From positions 2,801,660-2,865,659 of the forward strand of contig NZ_KI911559.1 of assembly GCF_000515255.1 (NCBI RefSeq): a stretch of 64,000 nucleotides of DNA. The letters run 5' to 3'. A program made the translations under genes and the position numbers. Positions 17,589-25,807 of this stretch are shown here, one piece after another. The notes beneath the pieces were generated by a model. The model was not told where the DNA came from. It worked only from the letters and a program-made list of their open reading frames with translations, and searched no databases. The stretch comes from Rhodovibrio salinarum DSM 9154 (GTDB lineage Bacteria; Pseudomonadota; Alphaproteobacteria; Kiloniellales; Rhodovibrionaceae). The stretch's first letter is position 1. The number at the start of each line of letters is the position of its first letter.

Positions 17589-18749
17589 TTATTCCTCGCC
17601 GGCCTCACCGCGATCAGCGGCCTGTAGCGGTTTCGCCTGAACTGGCGCGCCGTCGCGCACACTCACCAAACCGTCGACGATGATCCGGTCGCCCGACTCG
17701 AGACCGTCCGCGATCACGCGACCGGCCGCCACAGTTGGTCCCAACTCAATGGCCCGCCTTTGCGCGACCTCCTCATCGTTGATCACATAGACCGCTTCAC
17801 CGCGCTGATCCGTCGCGATCGCACGCTCGGGGACGACAAGCGCATCAGACAAGGTGGCCGTCTCCAGACGCACGCGCACGAACTGCCCCGGCCGGATCTT
17901 CTGGTTGGGATTCGAGAACACGGCACGCGCACGCACCGTCCCAGTCTGCGGATCTACCGAACTGTCGGTGAAGTCGACATTGCCCTTGCGAGCGTAGAGG
18001 CTGCCGTCCGGCATGATCAGACGCGCGGTGTGGCTGCTGCTGCTCCCCCCACCGCTCAGCGCTTCCTCGGCCCGCTCCCGGGCATAGGCATCGTCTTCAG
18101 GCAGTGCGAAACGCACGTGGATCGGGTCGAGCTGCGTGACCGTGGTCAGAAGGTCGCCCGGCTGAACCAGACCGCCTTCCGGCAATGCCTCGAGGTCGGT
18201 GACGCCGGAAACCGGGGACGTGATCTCGGTATAGCCAAGATCAATCTTCGCGTCCGCGAGTCCAGCTTCCGCCAGCGCAACATCCGCGCGCGCGAGTTCA
18301 AGCTGAGACTGTGCTTCATCACGTTCGCGGGTACTCACGGCCTTGCTTTCGTAAAGCCGCTCGACGCGGTCCCATTGCCGACGCGCCTGTCGTAGGCTCG
18401 CCTCGGCACTCTCGACCTGCGCCTCGGCGCGTTCGACGGCAACCTCAAACGGCTTCGGATCAAGCCGGAACAGGGCCTCGCCGGCTTTGACAAAGGCACC
18501 TTCGGTGTAACGGCGTTCAATGATCGGGGCTTCCACGCGGGCGCGCACTTCAACCTCGCGCGCACCCTGGGCCCGCCCGGCATACTCCTCGTATACAGTG
18601 ACGGCCTGCGGTTGGATGGTAAGCGCCGTCACCTGGGGCGCGGGACGGCTGCCGCCCTGCCCTTGGCTTTGGCTGTCACCACACGCCGTCAAGACGGCGC
18701 CAAGGCATACAGCCGCGCCTAGGCGGGCGATAAGACGCATGTCGATCAT
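17589..18749 (-). CDS. RND efflux periplasmic adaptor (membrane fusion lipoprotein, AcrA-like)
   Basis: The 386-residue adaptor links pump and outer membrane channel. It has a lipobox-type signal (AVLTACGDS), a barrel-sandwich half motif (VEVRARVEAPIIERRYTEGAFV), a coiled-coil hairpin (about 100-165) and the second half motif (YTEITSPVSGVTDLEALPEG). The start ATG at 18749 has GGAG upstream; ATG at 18740 is possible. Its promoter region holds a TetR-type operator at 18823-18842, shared with the divergent repressor gene. Confidence 0.93.
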   Translation of the reverse strand: MIDMRLIARLGAAVCLGAVLTACGDSQSQGQGGSRPAPQVTALTIQPQAVTVYEEYAGRAQGAREVEVRARVEAPIIERRYTEGAFVKAGEALFRLDPKPFEVAVERAEAQVESAEASLRQARRQWDRVERLYESKAVSTRERDEAQSQLELARADVALAEAGLADAKIDLGYTEITSPVSGVTDLEALPEGGLVQPGDLLTTVTQLDPIHVRFALPEDDAYARERAEEALSGGGSSSSHTARLIMPDGSLYARKGNVDFTDSSVDPQTGTVRARAVFSNPNQKIRPGQFVRVRLETATLSDALVVPERAIATDQRGEAVYVINDEEVAQRRAIELGPTVAAGRVIADGLESGDRIIVDGLVSVRDGAPVQAKPLQAADRGEAGEE

Positions 18750-18822
18750 CCAGGGCTCCGGTATAGGGGGCGTGCGCCTGCCTCGGGCGCACATGCCGAA
18801 TGGAAAACTGACGTTGAAAATA

Positions 18823-18842
18823 TACATACACGTGGGTATGTA
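18823..18842. promoter_or_regulatory. TetR/AcrR-type operator between efflux operon and its repressor
   Basis: TACATAC (18823-18829) and GTATGTA (18836-18842) form a perfect 7-bp inverted repeat with a 6-bp spacer. The outer half-sites are the same as those of the E. coli AcrR operator. The position between divergent TetR and RND genes supports control of both by the TetR protein. Confidence 0.7.
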
Positions 18843-18910
18843 AATAGATCCTCGAATGAATTAGTCAGAATTCCGGTACCAGCAGAACTTGGTACCGAGC
18901 TGGAGCGAAC

Positions 18911-19540
18911 ATGGCGCGAAAAACCAAGGCCGAAGCGCGTGCGACGCGTGAGTCGATTCTCGACGCGGCCGAGGACGTGATGGAGCGCGACGGCATTCCG
19001 GCGACGACGCTGGACCAGATTGCGCGCGAGGCAGGTGTCACCCGCGGCGCAATCTACTGGCACTTCAAGGACAAGGAAGACCTGCTCGACTCCATGGTCG
19101 CGCGCGCCGCTTTTCCGCTCGATGAGCTGCGTGCTGCCGACGTCCGGGCAGAAACGGCCGATGCCCTGGAAGAATTGCGCCAAGTCAGTGAACAAGCCCT
19201 ACTACGTCTGGCCCAGGACCCGCGCCACCAACGCGTTTGCCGGATCCTACTGCATGGCTGCGTCCGCCTTGGGCATCACCACCTTTTCATTGCCGAGGAA
19301 GATGCCGTCAAAACCGATATCCATAACGTCGTCCTAAGGCTGTTCCAGAAGGCCCGCGCCCAGGGCACGCTGAGCACGGACATCACCCCGGAACTCGCGA
19401 CCTGGACGTTCGACAGCTACATGCAGGGCGTCCACAGTAACTGGCTGAAAGCCCCGGATCAGGTCGATCTCGCAGCGAACGCGAGGCTGATTCTCCGCAC
19501 CTTTCTGGATGGTGTGCGCATTGGGCGCCCGCCCCACTGA
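18911..19540 (+). CDS. TetR-family repressor of the RND efflux operon (AcrR/TtgR-like)
   Basis: This 209-residue protein has an N-terminal TetR helix-turn-helix: TTLDQIAREAGVTRGAIYWH, followed by FKDKEDL, typical of AcrR/TtgR/MexZ. The C-terminal domain would bind drugs or lipophilic inducers. The start ATG at 18911 has GGAG at a good distance. It is divergent from the membrane fusion gene with a matching AcrR-like palindrome between them. Repression of the pump and of its own gene, relieved by ligand, is inferred from this layout. Confidence 0.93.
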   Translation: MARKTKAEARATRESILDAAEDVMERDGIPATTLDQIAREAGVTRGAIYWHFKDKEDLLDSMVARAAFPLDELRAADVRAETADALEELRQVSEQALLRLAQDPRHQRVCRILLHGCVRLGHHHLFIAEEDAVKTDIHNVVLRLFQKARAQGTLSTDITPELATWTFDSYMQGVHSNWLKAPDQVDLAANARLILRTFLDGVRIGRPPH

Positions 19541-19697
19541 GCCCCTTCACCTGGATGGCGGCGCCGGTGCCCTTGATGATCCTCCTGGCGTGGACATCTC
19601 ACCTAGTTAGCGCGACGGTGACCGCACAAGCCGCTACGACCGCCATGCCGGATCGCAGGACATCGGCCCCACGAGACAAACGCGCTATCGATCAATC

Positions 19698-19871
19698 ATG
19701 AGCGAACAAGAGCCAGGCAACACCTCCGCCACACCACTGTCCGCCACACATCTGCGGGCGCGAACGCACGGGCCCAACCGTACCCTCGCCTTAGCGTTGA
19801 TCGCCGTCGCAGTGATCTTCCTGGCGACCGCATTCGGAGTCGCTGCATTAGTTGCCTATGGCCCCTATTAA
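19698..19871 (+). CDS. 57-residue single-span membrane protein upstream of SCO
   Basis: An ATG at 19698 opens a short frame ending at TAA 19869-19871. The product has a hydrophilic N-terminus (MSEQEPGNTS...), a basic stretch (RARTHGPNR) and one strong membrane helix (LALALIAVAVIFLATAFGVA), ending LVAYGPY. The basic stretch before the helix predicts an N-in topology. Its 3' end overlaps the SCO gene start by 14 bp in another frame, suggesting coupled translation. It is not a recognised family; small helper subunits are common beside cytochrome oxidase assembly genes. Confidence 0.6.
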   Translation: MSEQEPGNTSATPLSATHLRARTHGPNRTLALALIAVAVIFLATAFGVAALVAYGPY

Positions 19872-20478
19872 TCCTCCGATCACCCGACGCAGCGTGCTCA
19901 CCGGGATCGCCGCCGCACCGCTGCTGACCGCCGCAAGTTGCCGGGAGCAGTCGTCGACGCTGGGGGTCGATGTCGCAGGCATCCTACCCGACCTGTCGTT
20001 CACACTGACCCGCGTGCGCGACGGCCGCCAGGTTTCCGATGCCGATTATACCGGTCAAGTCGTCGCGCTGTTCTTCGGCTATACGCACTGTCCGGGCATC
20101 TGCCCGATGACGCTGCAAAACCTCAGCCGCGTGGCCGACCAACTGGGCCCGCGCGCCCAGGATCTGTCGATCCTGTTCGTGACGGTCGATCCCCGACGGG
20201 ACACGCCGACGGCGCTGGCCAACTACGTTGGCGGCTTCACCGACCGGGCCGATGGTCTGCGCGGCGGCGACAACCAGCTTGCCGCCATCACCCGGCGTTA
20301 TCGCGTGACCTACGACGTCGACCCCGAAGCCCCCGGGGGATACCGGGTGACGCACGGGCAATCGGTCTACCTATTCGCCCCTGATGGGACCGCCCAGCTT
20401 CTGCTGCCCCGTTTCAGCAGCAGCGATGCCGACATCGATGGCGCCGTCAAAGAAATCAACCGATTGATCCGCGCTTGA
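19858..20478 (+). CDS. SCO1/SenC family copper chaperone for cytochrome oxidase
   Basis: This 206-residue thioredoxin-fold protein carries the copper-binding motif CPGIC (in YTHCPGICPMTL) and the distal His in RVTHGQSVYLF. It delivers copper to, or maintains thiols of, the CuA site of cytochrome oxidase. The N-terminus has a twin-arginine-like TRRSVLTG and a Cys in LTAASC that could be a lipid anchor. ATG at 19858 is used; TTG at 19852 is possible. It is convergent with a caa3-type CtaG gene, consistent with oxidase assembly. Confidence 0.92.
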   Translation: MAPINPPITRRSVLTGIAAAPLLTAASCREQSSTLGVDVAGILPDLSFTLTRVRDGRQVSDADYTGQVVALFFGYTHCPGICPMTLQNLSRVADQLGPRAQDLSILFVTVDPRRDTPTALANYVGGFTDRADGLRGGDNQLAAITRRYRVTYDVDPEAPGGYRVTHGQSVYLFAPDGTAQLLLPRFSSSDADIDGAVKEINRLIRA

Positions 20479-20505
20479 TCGTCTTCCGCGTCCGCGGGCC
20501 GGACG

Positions 20506-21435
20506 CTAACGGCCGGCAGCTTCCGCCCGGCGAAGATTGGCGAGCACGACCAACAGCGCGATCACGCTCATCATCGCCGGGGGCAGCCAGATGATCAGGC
20601 CGCCGTATTGCTGGTCGGTCAATGGCCCGATCGACGGATACAAGCGGCCGCAGAAGGCGTAATAGGGAAACAGGTCCATCGGCGCGAAGGTGATCAACGC
20701 GCCGCCCACGATCTGCGGGAACATCACAGCCACCGCCAACACCGCGCGCGCCGCAAAGCCGGTGCGCGCCGGTGGCGCCGGCCGCCGGTCCAATACCAGC
20801 GCCCAGAACAGGATCCCATCCAGGATCATCGACCAATTCATCACCCGGTACCACAACGGGTCGAGCATCGCGACGAAGTGCACCGGCGGGATCAGCCAGA
20901 AGAAGAACAGGCCGACGAACAGCACACCGGCAATGACTGGCTGCTGCACCCAGCGGAACACCGTCTGAACGCGGCTGTGCGCGCACAGCCGCGCAAGCCA
21001 GCGCGGCCCGCCGGCCAGAATCACCGGCCCCGCAGCACTCAACGCGAGCAGCAGCGGGCCCAGATGGTGCATGACCACGTGCTGCGCCCGGTTGAGGAAG
21101 AACATCCGCTGGGCGACGTACTCGAATCCAGTATGCACCGCCGCGTAGAGCGCGAGCAGACCGAGCAGGAACATGAGCCGCCGCCACACCGCCGGCCGCC
21201 GTTCGGGCGCCAGGCTGCGCAGACCGCGTAGATACCAAAAGGCGCTCAACGTGGTCGCCAACCAGACCGGCCAGTAGAAGGTATAGGGCCCAACCGCCGG
21301 CATGTCCGCGGGATAGGCCCGCGCGACGTACCACAGCCCCACACCGCCCAGCAGGATCGCCGCGTAAACGCCGGCACTGACCGCATCGCGCGGCCGCGGG
21401 GCAACGGGATGCTTGGCTTGGGCGGTCAGAGCCAT
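20506..21435 (-). CDS. cytochrome c oxidase assembly protein, caa3-type CtaG family
   Basis: The 309-residue polytopic membrane protein has about seven hydrophobic helices and conserved histidines in RAQHVVMHHLGPLLLAL and LIPPVHFVAML, as in the caa3_CtaG family. Bacillus CtaG is needed for active caa3 oxidase. This family differs from the CtaG/Cox11 copper chaperone. The gene faces the SCO gene with a 27-bp gap. No oxidase subunit genes are in the window. Confidence 0.88.
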   Translation of the reverse strand: MALTAQAKHPVAPRPRDAVSAGVYAAILLGGVGLWYVARAYPADMPAVGPYTFYWPVWLATTLSAFWYLRGLRSLAPERRPAVWRRLMFLLGLLALYAAVHTGFEYVAQRMFFLNRAQHVVMHHLGPLLLALSAAGPVILAGGPRWLARLCAHSRVQTVFRWVQQPVIAGVLFVGLFFFWLIPPVHFVAMLDPLWYRVMNWSMILDGILFWALVLDRRPAPPARTGFAARAVLAVAVMFPQIVGGALITFAPMDLFPYYAFCGRLYPSIGPLTDQQYGGLIIWLPPAMMSVIALLVVLANLRRAEAAGR

Positions 21436-21577
21436 GACAGAGGCCTAGGCCAGCGGCGGTGACGCGTCAAATCCCACGGCCCCGCTAGGTGACCTTGCAG
21501 AACCCCTGCCCCACCCGAGCAGACGACAGGAAACCCGACCCAAGACCGCAAAGAACCAGATTTACGAGGATAGAGAG

Positions 21578-21652
21578 TGGTGTCCCCACGGGGAGTTGAA
21601 CCCCGGTCTCCGCCTTGAAAGAGCGGTGTCCTAACCACTAGACGATGGGGAC
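21578..21652 (-). tRNA. tRNA-Glu (anticodon TTC)
   Basis: The minus strand folds as a standard cloverleaf: acceptor GTCCCCA pairs with TGGGGAC, anticodon loop CTTTCAA gives TTC, and the T arm contains GGGGTTCAACTCCCC. The discriminator A and the CCA end (21578-21580) are encoded. A promoter-like sequence lies 30 bp upstream. Confidence 0.95.
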
Positions 21653-21681
21653 ACGACAGGGCGTCTGACAACGCCATGGGC

Positions 21682-21710
21682 GATGTACCGCACGTGCGCG
21701 CGCGATGCAA
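21682..21710 (-). promoter_or_regulatory. probable promoter of tRNA-Glu
   Basis: On the minus strand TTGCAT (21710-21705) and TACATC (21687-21682) are separated by exactly 17 bp, and the -10 lies about 30 bp before the tRNA 5' end. It is a reasonable sigma-70-like match. Confidence 0.5.
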
Positions 21711-21724
21711 GGAAAGTCATACGG

Positions 21725-22585
21725 TTAGTGCACGTGGGCGGGCGGAGCCACGGGGCCCATGGCTGGCGCGGCGAACCGGCGGGACGACTCGGTCCGCGGC
21801 GCGTCGGCGCCGGCAGGCCCGCCCGGCGCCTGGACCATCTGGGCGCCGGTGATCTCGCGGATCAGCTTGCGCTTAATCGCCTGGGCGAAGCTCTCGTAAT
21901 CGACCGCCGTGATCAGAAAGGCGCGCGGCCCGCCGATCACGTAATCGACGTAATAGCGATCGAGCGCTGGCTCCTCGTTCAGGATCGCCAGACCGTTGAT
22001 CGTCGCCCCCGTTGCAGCGATTCGGTCACGGGCCCGGCTCGGTCGCGCGCCCATGTTGGCCCGCCCGTCGCCGGACAGGTCGATCACCTGGCGCCGGCCC
22101 AGATAGGCGTTGCCGGCCAACGCGGCATAGCCGGCATCCAACGCCGCCGCGATGCTGGTACCCCCGGCACGGACCTGTCGCGGCGCGCTGGCGAGCGCCG
22201 CCGCAAACTCGTGCGCGTCGGCCTCTCCCCGCAGCAGGGTCCAGGGAACCACAACGCTTTGCCGACTGGTCGAGGCCCACTGCATCAACATCACCGCCAC
22301 GCCGTTGACCGCGCGCAGCGCCGCCAGCACGTCCGGATCGCGGAACGCGCGCGCGAATCCCTGCATCTGCAAGACAAACTCCGCCTGATCAACGCTGGAG
22401 GAAGCGTCGACCGCCAGCACCAGTTCCAACTCAACCGCCGTTTGCGTCAGGGCCGTCTGGGCCAGACCTGGACGCGGCTTGACCAGCGCACCTCCCAGGA
22501 GGCCGCTCACCAGGACGGCAGTGACGCACGCGACCGCCCGCAGATATCGCCATCGGCGGGCAGCCGGCCCGCGGCCGACGGTCAT
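21725..22585 (-). CDS. DUF1194 family exported protein with von Willebrand A-like fold
   Basis: The 286-residue protein has an N-terminal hydrophobic export signal and then a VWA-like domain. LVLAVDASSSVD holds the DxSxS metal-ion adhesion motif, GGTSIAAALDAGYAAL supplies the conserved Thr, and QVIDLSGDGRAN the Asp. The family occurs widely in alphaproteobacteria with no proven function. It is monocistronic here, downstream of no clear partner. Confidence 0.82.
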   Translation of the reverse strand: MTVGRGPAARRWRYLRAVACVTAVLVSGLLGGALVKPRPGLAQTALTQTAVELELVLAVDASSSVDQAEFVLQMQGFARAFRDPDVLAALRAVNGVAVMLMQWASTSRQSVVVPWTLLRGEADAHEFAAALASAPRQVRAGGTSIAAALDAGYAALAGNAYLGRRQVIDLSGDGRANMGARPSRARDRIAATGATINGLAILNEEPALDRYYVDYVIGGPRAFLITAVDYESFAQAIKRKLIREITGAQMVQAPGGPAGADAPRTESSRRFAAPAMGPVAPPAHVH

Positions 22586-22884
22586 CCAGAGAGTGTACGA
22601 CGAACCCCGCAGATGCGGAATGGGCTCGAGCTACGACCACTGGGAGCACTCTCCTACTCACGTCATCCTTGGCCACACTCGCCTTTTCCGCAGCATGTCC
22701 TCCTCGCCTGGCGCAGGCGCCTTGCCCGCTCCCGTGCGCACACGCCGCACTTAGCAATGCGGACCGGGGTTGTTGGGCGGGCACGGGGTACTTAGGATCG
22801 CTCGAATAAGAGCGGCTTCGACCCCGGGCATTCCGTCCGTCGCTGGGCCGCCTGCAACAAGAATTCGCGCGAGCGAGCCTGTCG

Positions 22885-24078
22885 ATGGAACACCCGAAGT
22901 CCGATCCCGCCGTCCGCCGCGGCGGACGCCCTGACGCCGAGCACGGCGAAAGCCCGGCCGCGCGGCGCAATGCTGGTCACAAACTAGCGAGCGCGCCGCA
23001 CGCGGCCAGTGCCGAGAGCACCGCCCCGCGCCCCGGCCCGGCGGCAAGCGCCGAGGTCGCCCCCGGCTACCCGGCCGGCGCCTACCCCACCGTGCGCATG
23101 CGCCGCAACCGCTCGACCCGCTGGGTCCGGCGGATGACGGCGGAGACCAAGCTGAACGTCAACGACCTGCTGTGGCCCGTCTTCGTCACCGAAGGCGAGA
23201 ACGTCGAACAGCCGATCCCCTCGATGCCAGATGTTTACCGCTGGTCGATCGACCGGCTGGTCGAGCGGGTCGCGCATGCTAAGGAACTCGGCATCCCGGC
23301 GATCGCGATCTTCCCGCACGTCGAGTCCGACAAGAAGACGCCCGACTGCGATGAAGCCTGGAACCCGGACAATGTGGTCTGTCGGGCAGTACGCGAGATC
23401 AAGCGGCAGGTCCCCGACATCGGGGTGATCTGCGACGTCGCGCTCGATCCCTACAATGCCCTGGGCCACGACGGGCTGGTGTACGACGGCGAAATCCTGA
23501 ACGACGAATCGGTGGATGCGCTGATCCAGCAGTCGATCGTGCAGGCGCAGGCCGGCTGCGACATCATCGCGCCCAGCGATATGATGGACGGCCGCGTCGG
23601 CGCGATCCGCGCCGCGCTCGACCGCGCGGGCTACGCCGACGTCAAGATCATGTCCTATGCCGCCAAGTACGCCAGCGCGTTCTACGGCCCGTTCCGCGAC
23701 GCGATCGGTTCCGGCGGGGCGCTGACCGGCGACAAGGCGACCTACCAGATGAACCCGGCCAACACCGACGAGGCGCTGCGGGAGGTCGAGCTCGACCTGC
23801 AGGAAGGCGCCGACATGCTGATGGTCAAGCCGGGCATGCCCTACCTCGATATCGTGCACCGGGTGAAACAGGCCTTCCGCGCGCCGACTTTCGTCTATCA
23901 GGTCTCCGGCGAATACGCGATGCTCAAGGCCGCTGCCCAGCAGGGCTGGCTGGACAACGACAAGGTCGCCCTGGAAAGCGTGCTTGCCTTCAAGCGCGCG
24001 GGCGCCGACGGCGTCCTGACCTACCTGGCGGTCGAGGTTGCCGAACAGCTGAACAAAGGCTGGTACGACCGGCCGTAG
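22885..24078 (+). CDS. hemB: delta-aminolevulinic acid dehydratase (porphobilinogen synthase)
   Basis: HemB condenses two 5-aminolevulinate molecules to porphobilinogen in tetrapyrrole synthesis. The active-site lysines appear in KIMSYAAKYASAFYGPFR and MLMVKPGMPYLD. The metal region reads DVALDPYNALGHDG, with Asp/Ala in place of the cysteine triad, so it is of the magnesium-type, zinc-independent class. The catalytic part starts at RMRRNR; the frame opens at ATG 22885, giving about 70 extra N-terminal residues rich in Ala, Pro and Arg. A start nearer 23098 would remove the family AYPTVRM segment, so the true start is uncertain. The preceding 299 bp hold no recognisable feature. Confidence 0.93.
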   Translation: MEHPKSDPAVRRGGRPDAEHGESPAARRNAGHKLASAPHAASAESTAPRPGPAASAEVAPGYPAGAYPTVRMRRNRSTRWVRRMTAETKLNVNDLLWPVFVTEGENVEQPIPSMPDVYRWSIDRLVERVAHAKELGIPAIAIFPHVESDKKTPDCDEAWNPDNVVCRAVREIKRQVPDIGVICDVALDPYNALGHDGLVYDGEILNDESVDALIQQSIVQAQAGCDIIAPSDMMDGRVGAIRAALDRAGYADVKIMSYAAKYASAFYGPFRDAIGSGGALTGDKATYQMNPANTDEALREVELDLQEGADMLMVKPGMPYLDIVHRVKQAFRAPTFVYQVSGEYAMLKAAAQQGWLDNDKVALESVLAFKRAGADGVLTYLAVEVAEQLNKGWYDRP

Positions 24079-24106
24079 AGAGGCATCGGACCTCCAAGAC
24101 AGGCGT

Positions 24107-25099
24107 CTACCCAACCTCGCCCATGAACGCGTGGATCGCGCGGTCGTGCCAGGGCTGGGTATCGTCGATCGCGTGGAAGCCGACATGGCCCCCGCCATGT
24201 GTCAGATGGACGCGCACATTGCGGTTCCCGACCCGGGCGGCCTCGGCATACGCCGCGTCCGGGATCCAGGGGTCATCATCCGCGTGGAGAGCGATGAGCG
24301 GCGTCTCGACATCGGGCAGGAAACGTAGTCCGGAACAGTCGCGGTAATAGCCGGCCGCCCCGTCGAACCCGAAGCGGGGCGCGATGAAGCGGTCGTCGAA
24401 CTCGCGCACCGTGCGCGCTTGCGCGATCGCCTGGCGTTCGGCGTCGCTGAGCTCGGCTGGCGGCGCCGTCGCCTCCCGCTTCAGCAAGCCCAAGAGCCAA
24501 CGCAGGTAGACGCGGTTGCGTGGAGCGTGGAAGCGCTGGGACGTCGCCTCCAGATCGATCGGGGCCGACACGCTTGCCGCCGCGCGCACTGGCAATCGCC
24601 GGCCGGCTTCCGCCACCAGCTTGATCAGCACATTCCCGCCCAGCGAATAGCCGACCAGCACCAGCCCCTGGCGTGCCGCCGCGCGTTCGCGCGACAGCAG
24701 AGCGTCCAGGGCCGCGTACGGGTCCTCGCTGCGCCCACCGTGATAGTGGCCACGGCAGCGCGGACGCGACGGCTGACTGCCGCGTAGGTTGAGCCGCAGC
24801 ACCGGATGGCCGAGCGATAGCCAAAAGCGCGCACTGGCGCGGACGTAGACCGAATCTTCGCAGCCGCTCAATCCGTGGATCAATACCACCAGCGGCTGTT
24901 CGCCCAGCCAGTCGCGTGCGTGCAGGCTGGCAGCTAGTTGATCCCCACCCGATACCGGCAACCATAGACGCTCCCCCGGCCAGGGCCTGAGATCGATCCG
25001 GGGACGCAGCAGGAAGTTGCGCAGCGTTTGCAAGTCGCCGGTCAGCCACGGCGGACGCGGACGGAAGGGCGGCAGGTCGGAAACGGCGTGGGCGGTCAT
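24107..25099 (-). CDS. YheT-like alpha/beta hydrolase
   Basis: This 330-residue hydrolase belongs to the AB-hydrolase-4 (YheT/ABHD1-3) family. It starts with the typical PPFRPRPPWLTGDLQTL segment. HGLSGCEDSVY follows, then the nucleophile elbow GYSLGGNVLIK and the C-terminal histidine in HLTHGGGHVGF. Substrates of bacterial members are unknown; relatives act on short esters or lipids. ATG at 25099 gives the family N-terminus. It is convergent with hemB. Confidence 0.88.
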   Translation of the reverse strand: MTAHAVSDLPPFRPRPPWLTGDLQTLRNFLLRPRIDLRPWPGERLWLPVSGGDQLAASLHARDWLGEQPLVVLIHGLSGCEDSVYVRASARFWLSLGHPVLRLNLRGSQPSRPRCRGHYHGGRSEDPYAALDALLSRERAAARQGLVLVGYSLGGNVLIKLVAEAGRRLPVRAAASVSAPIDLEATSQRFHAPRNRVYLRWLLGLLKREATAPPAELSDAERQAIAQARTVREFDDRFIAPRFGFDGAAGYYRDCSGLRFLPDVETPLIALHADDDPWIPDAAYAEAARVGNRNVRVHLTHGGGHVGFHAIDDTQPWHDRAIHAFMGEVG

Positions 25100-25211
25100 C
25101 GGGTTGGGGCTGCTCGTACGTACGGTCGGTCGAAACGGGTACCGTGGTCCCTGCGTGAACTCATACCCACGAGCTAGGTAGCGCACACAACTCCGACCAC
25201 CCCGGCCAAAC

Positions 25212-25766
25212 TCAGCCGTGCTGGCGCAGATGCTCGGCCGCCAGGCGAGCGTAGTTCTGGGCGCTATAGGGAATGTAGTCGCGCTCTTCCTGGGTCAGTT
25301 CCCGCATCTTCTTGGCCGGGCTGCCACTCCACAGCTCGCCTCCAGGCACGCGCTTGCGCGGGGTCAGGAGCGCGCCGGCGGCGACCATCGCGCCGCCTTC
25401 TACCACCGACTCGTCCATGATCGTGGCGTTCATGCCGATGAAGCCACCGCTTTCAATCGTACAAGCGTGGATCAGGGCCATGTGGCCAATCGTGATATCG
25501 TCACCGATGTGGGTCGGCGTACCGCCACCCGTCTCCAGGTAACTGCCCTTGGGATCGTGGTTGACGTGAATCACCGTCCCATCCTGGACGTTGGTGCGCG
25601 CGCCGATGCGAATGCGGTTGACGTCGCCGCGCACAACACAGCCGTACCAGATCGAGCTGCCGGGCCCGATCTCGACGTCGCCAATGATGACCGCGGTCGG
25701 CGCGATGAAGACGTCATCGGCGATCTTCGGCGTGATGCCGTTGAAGCTCAGGATGGTACCGGTCAT
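25212..25766 (-). CDS. gamma-class carbonic anhydrase family protein
   Basis: The 184-residue protein is a left-handed beta-helix built of hexapeptide repeats (for example IAPTAVIIGDVEIGPGSSIWYG). The histidines expected to bind the metal are seen in TVIHVNHD and GHMALIHAC. Similar alphaproteobacterial proteins are related to the gamma-carbonic anhydrase subunits attached to plant complex I. Enzymatic activity is not assured, since many members lack the catalytic glutamates. The gene lies 41 bp downstream of argC on the same strand. Confidence 0.88.
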   Translation of the reverse strand: MTGTILSFNGITPKIADDVFIAPTAVIIGDVEIGPGSSIWYGCVVRGDVNRIRIGARTNVQDGTVIHVNHDPKGSYLETGGGTPTHIGDDITIGHMALIHACTIESGGFIGMNATIMDESVVEGGAMVAAGALLTPRKRVPGGELWSGSPAKKMRELTQEERDYIPYSAQNYARLAAEHLRQHG

Positions 25767-25807
25767 GGCGCGCCTCGCTATCGAGATGTCCGTGAAAGGG
25801 GATGCGC

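Noticed and set aside
16316-17683. 455-codon open frame on the plus strand
   Set aside because: It is antisense to the RND pump and composed of His/Arg/Asp-rich sequence typical of shadows.
21578-21652. tRNA-associated integration site
   Set aside because: No integrase and no duplicated tRNA 3' end were seen nearby.
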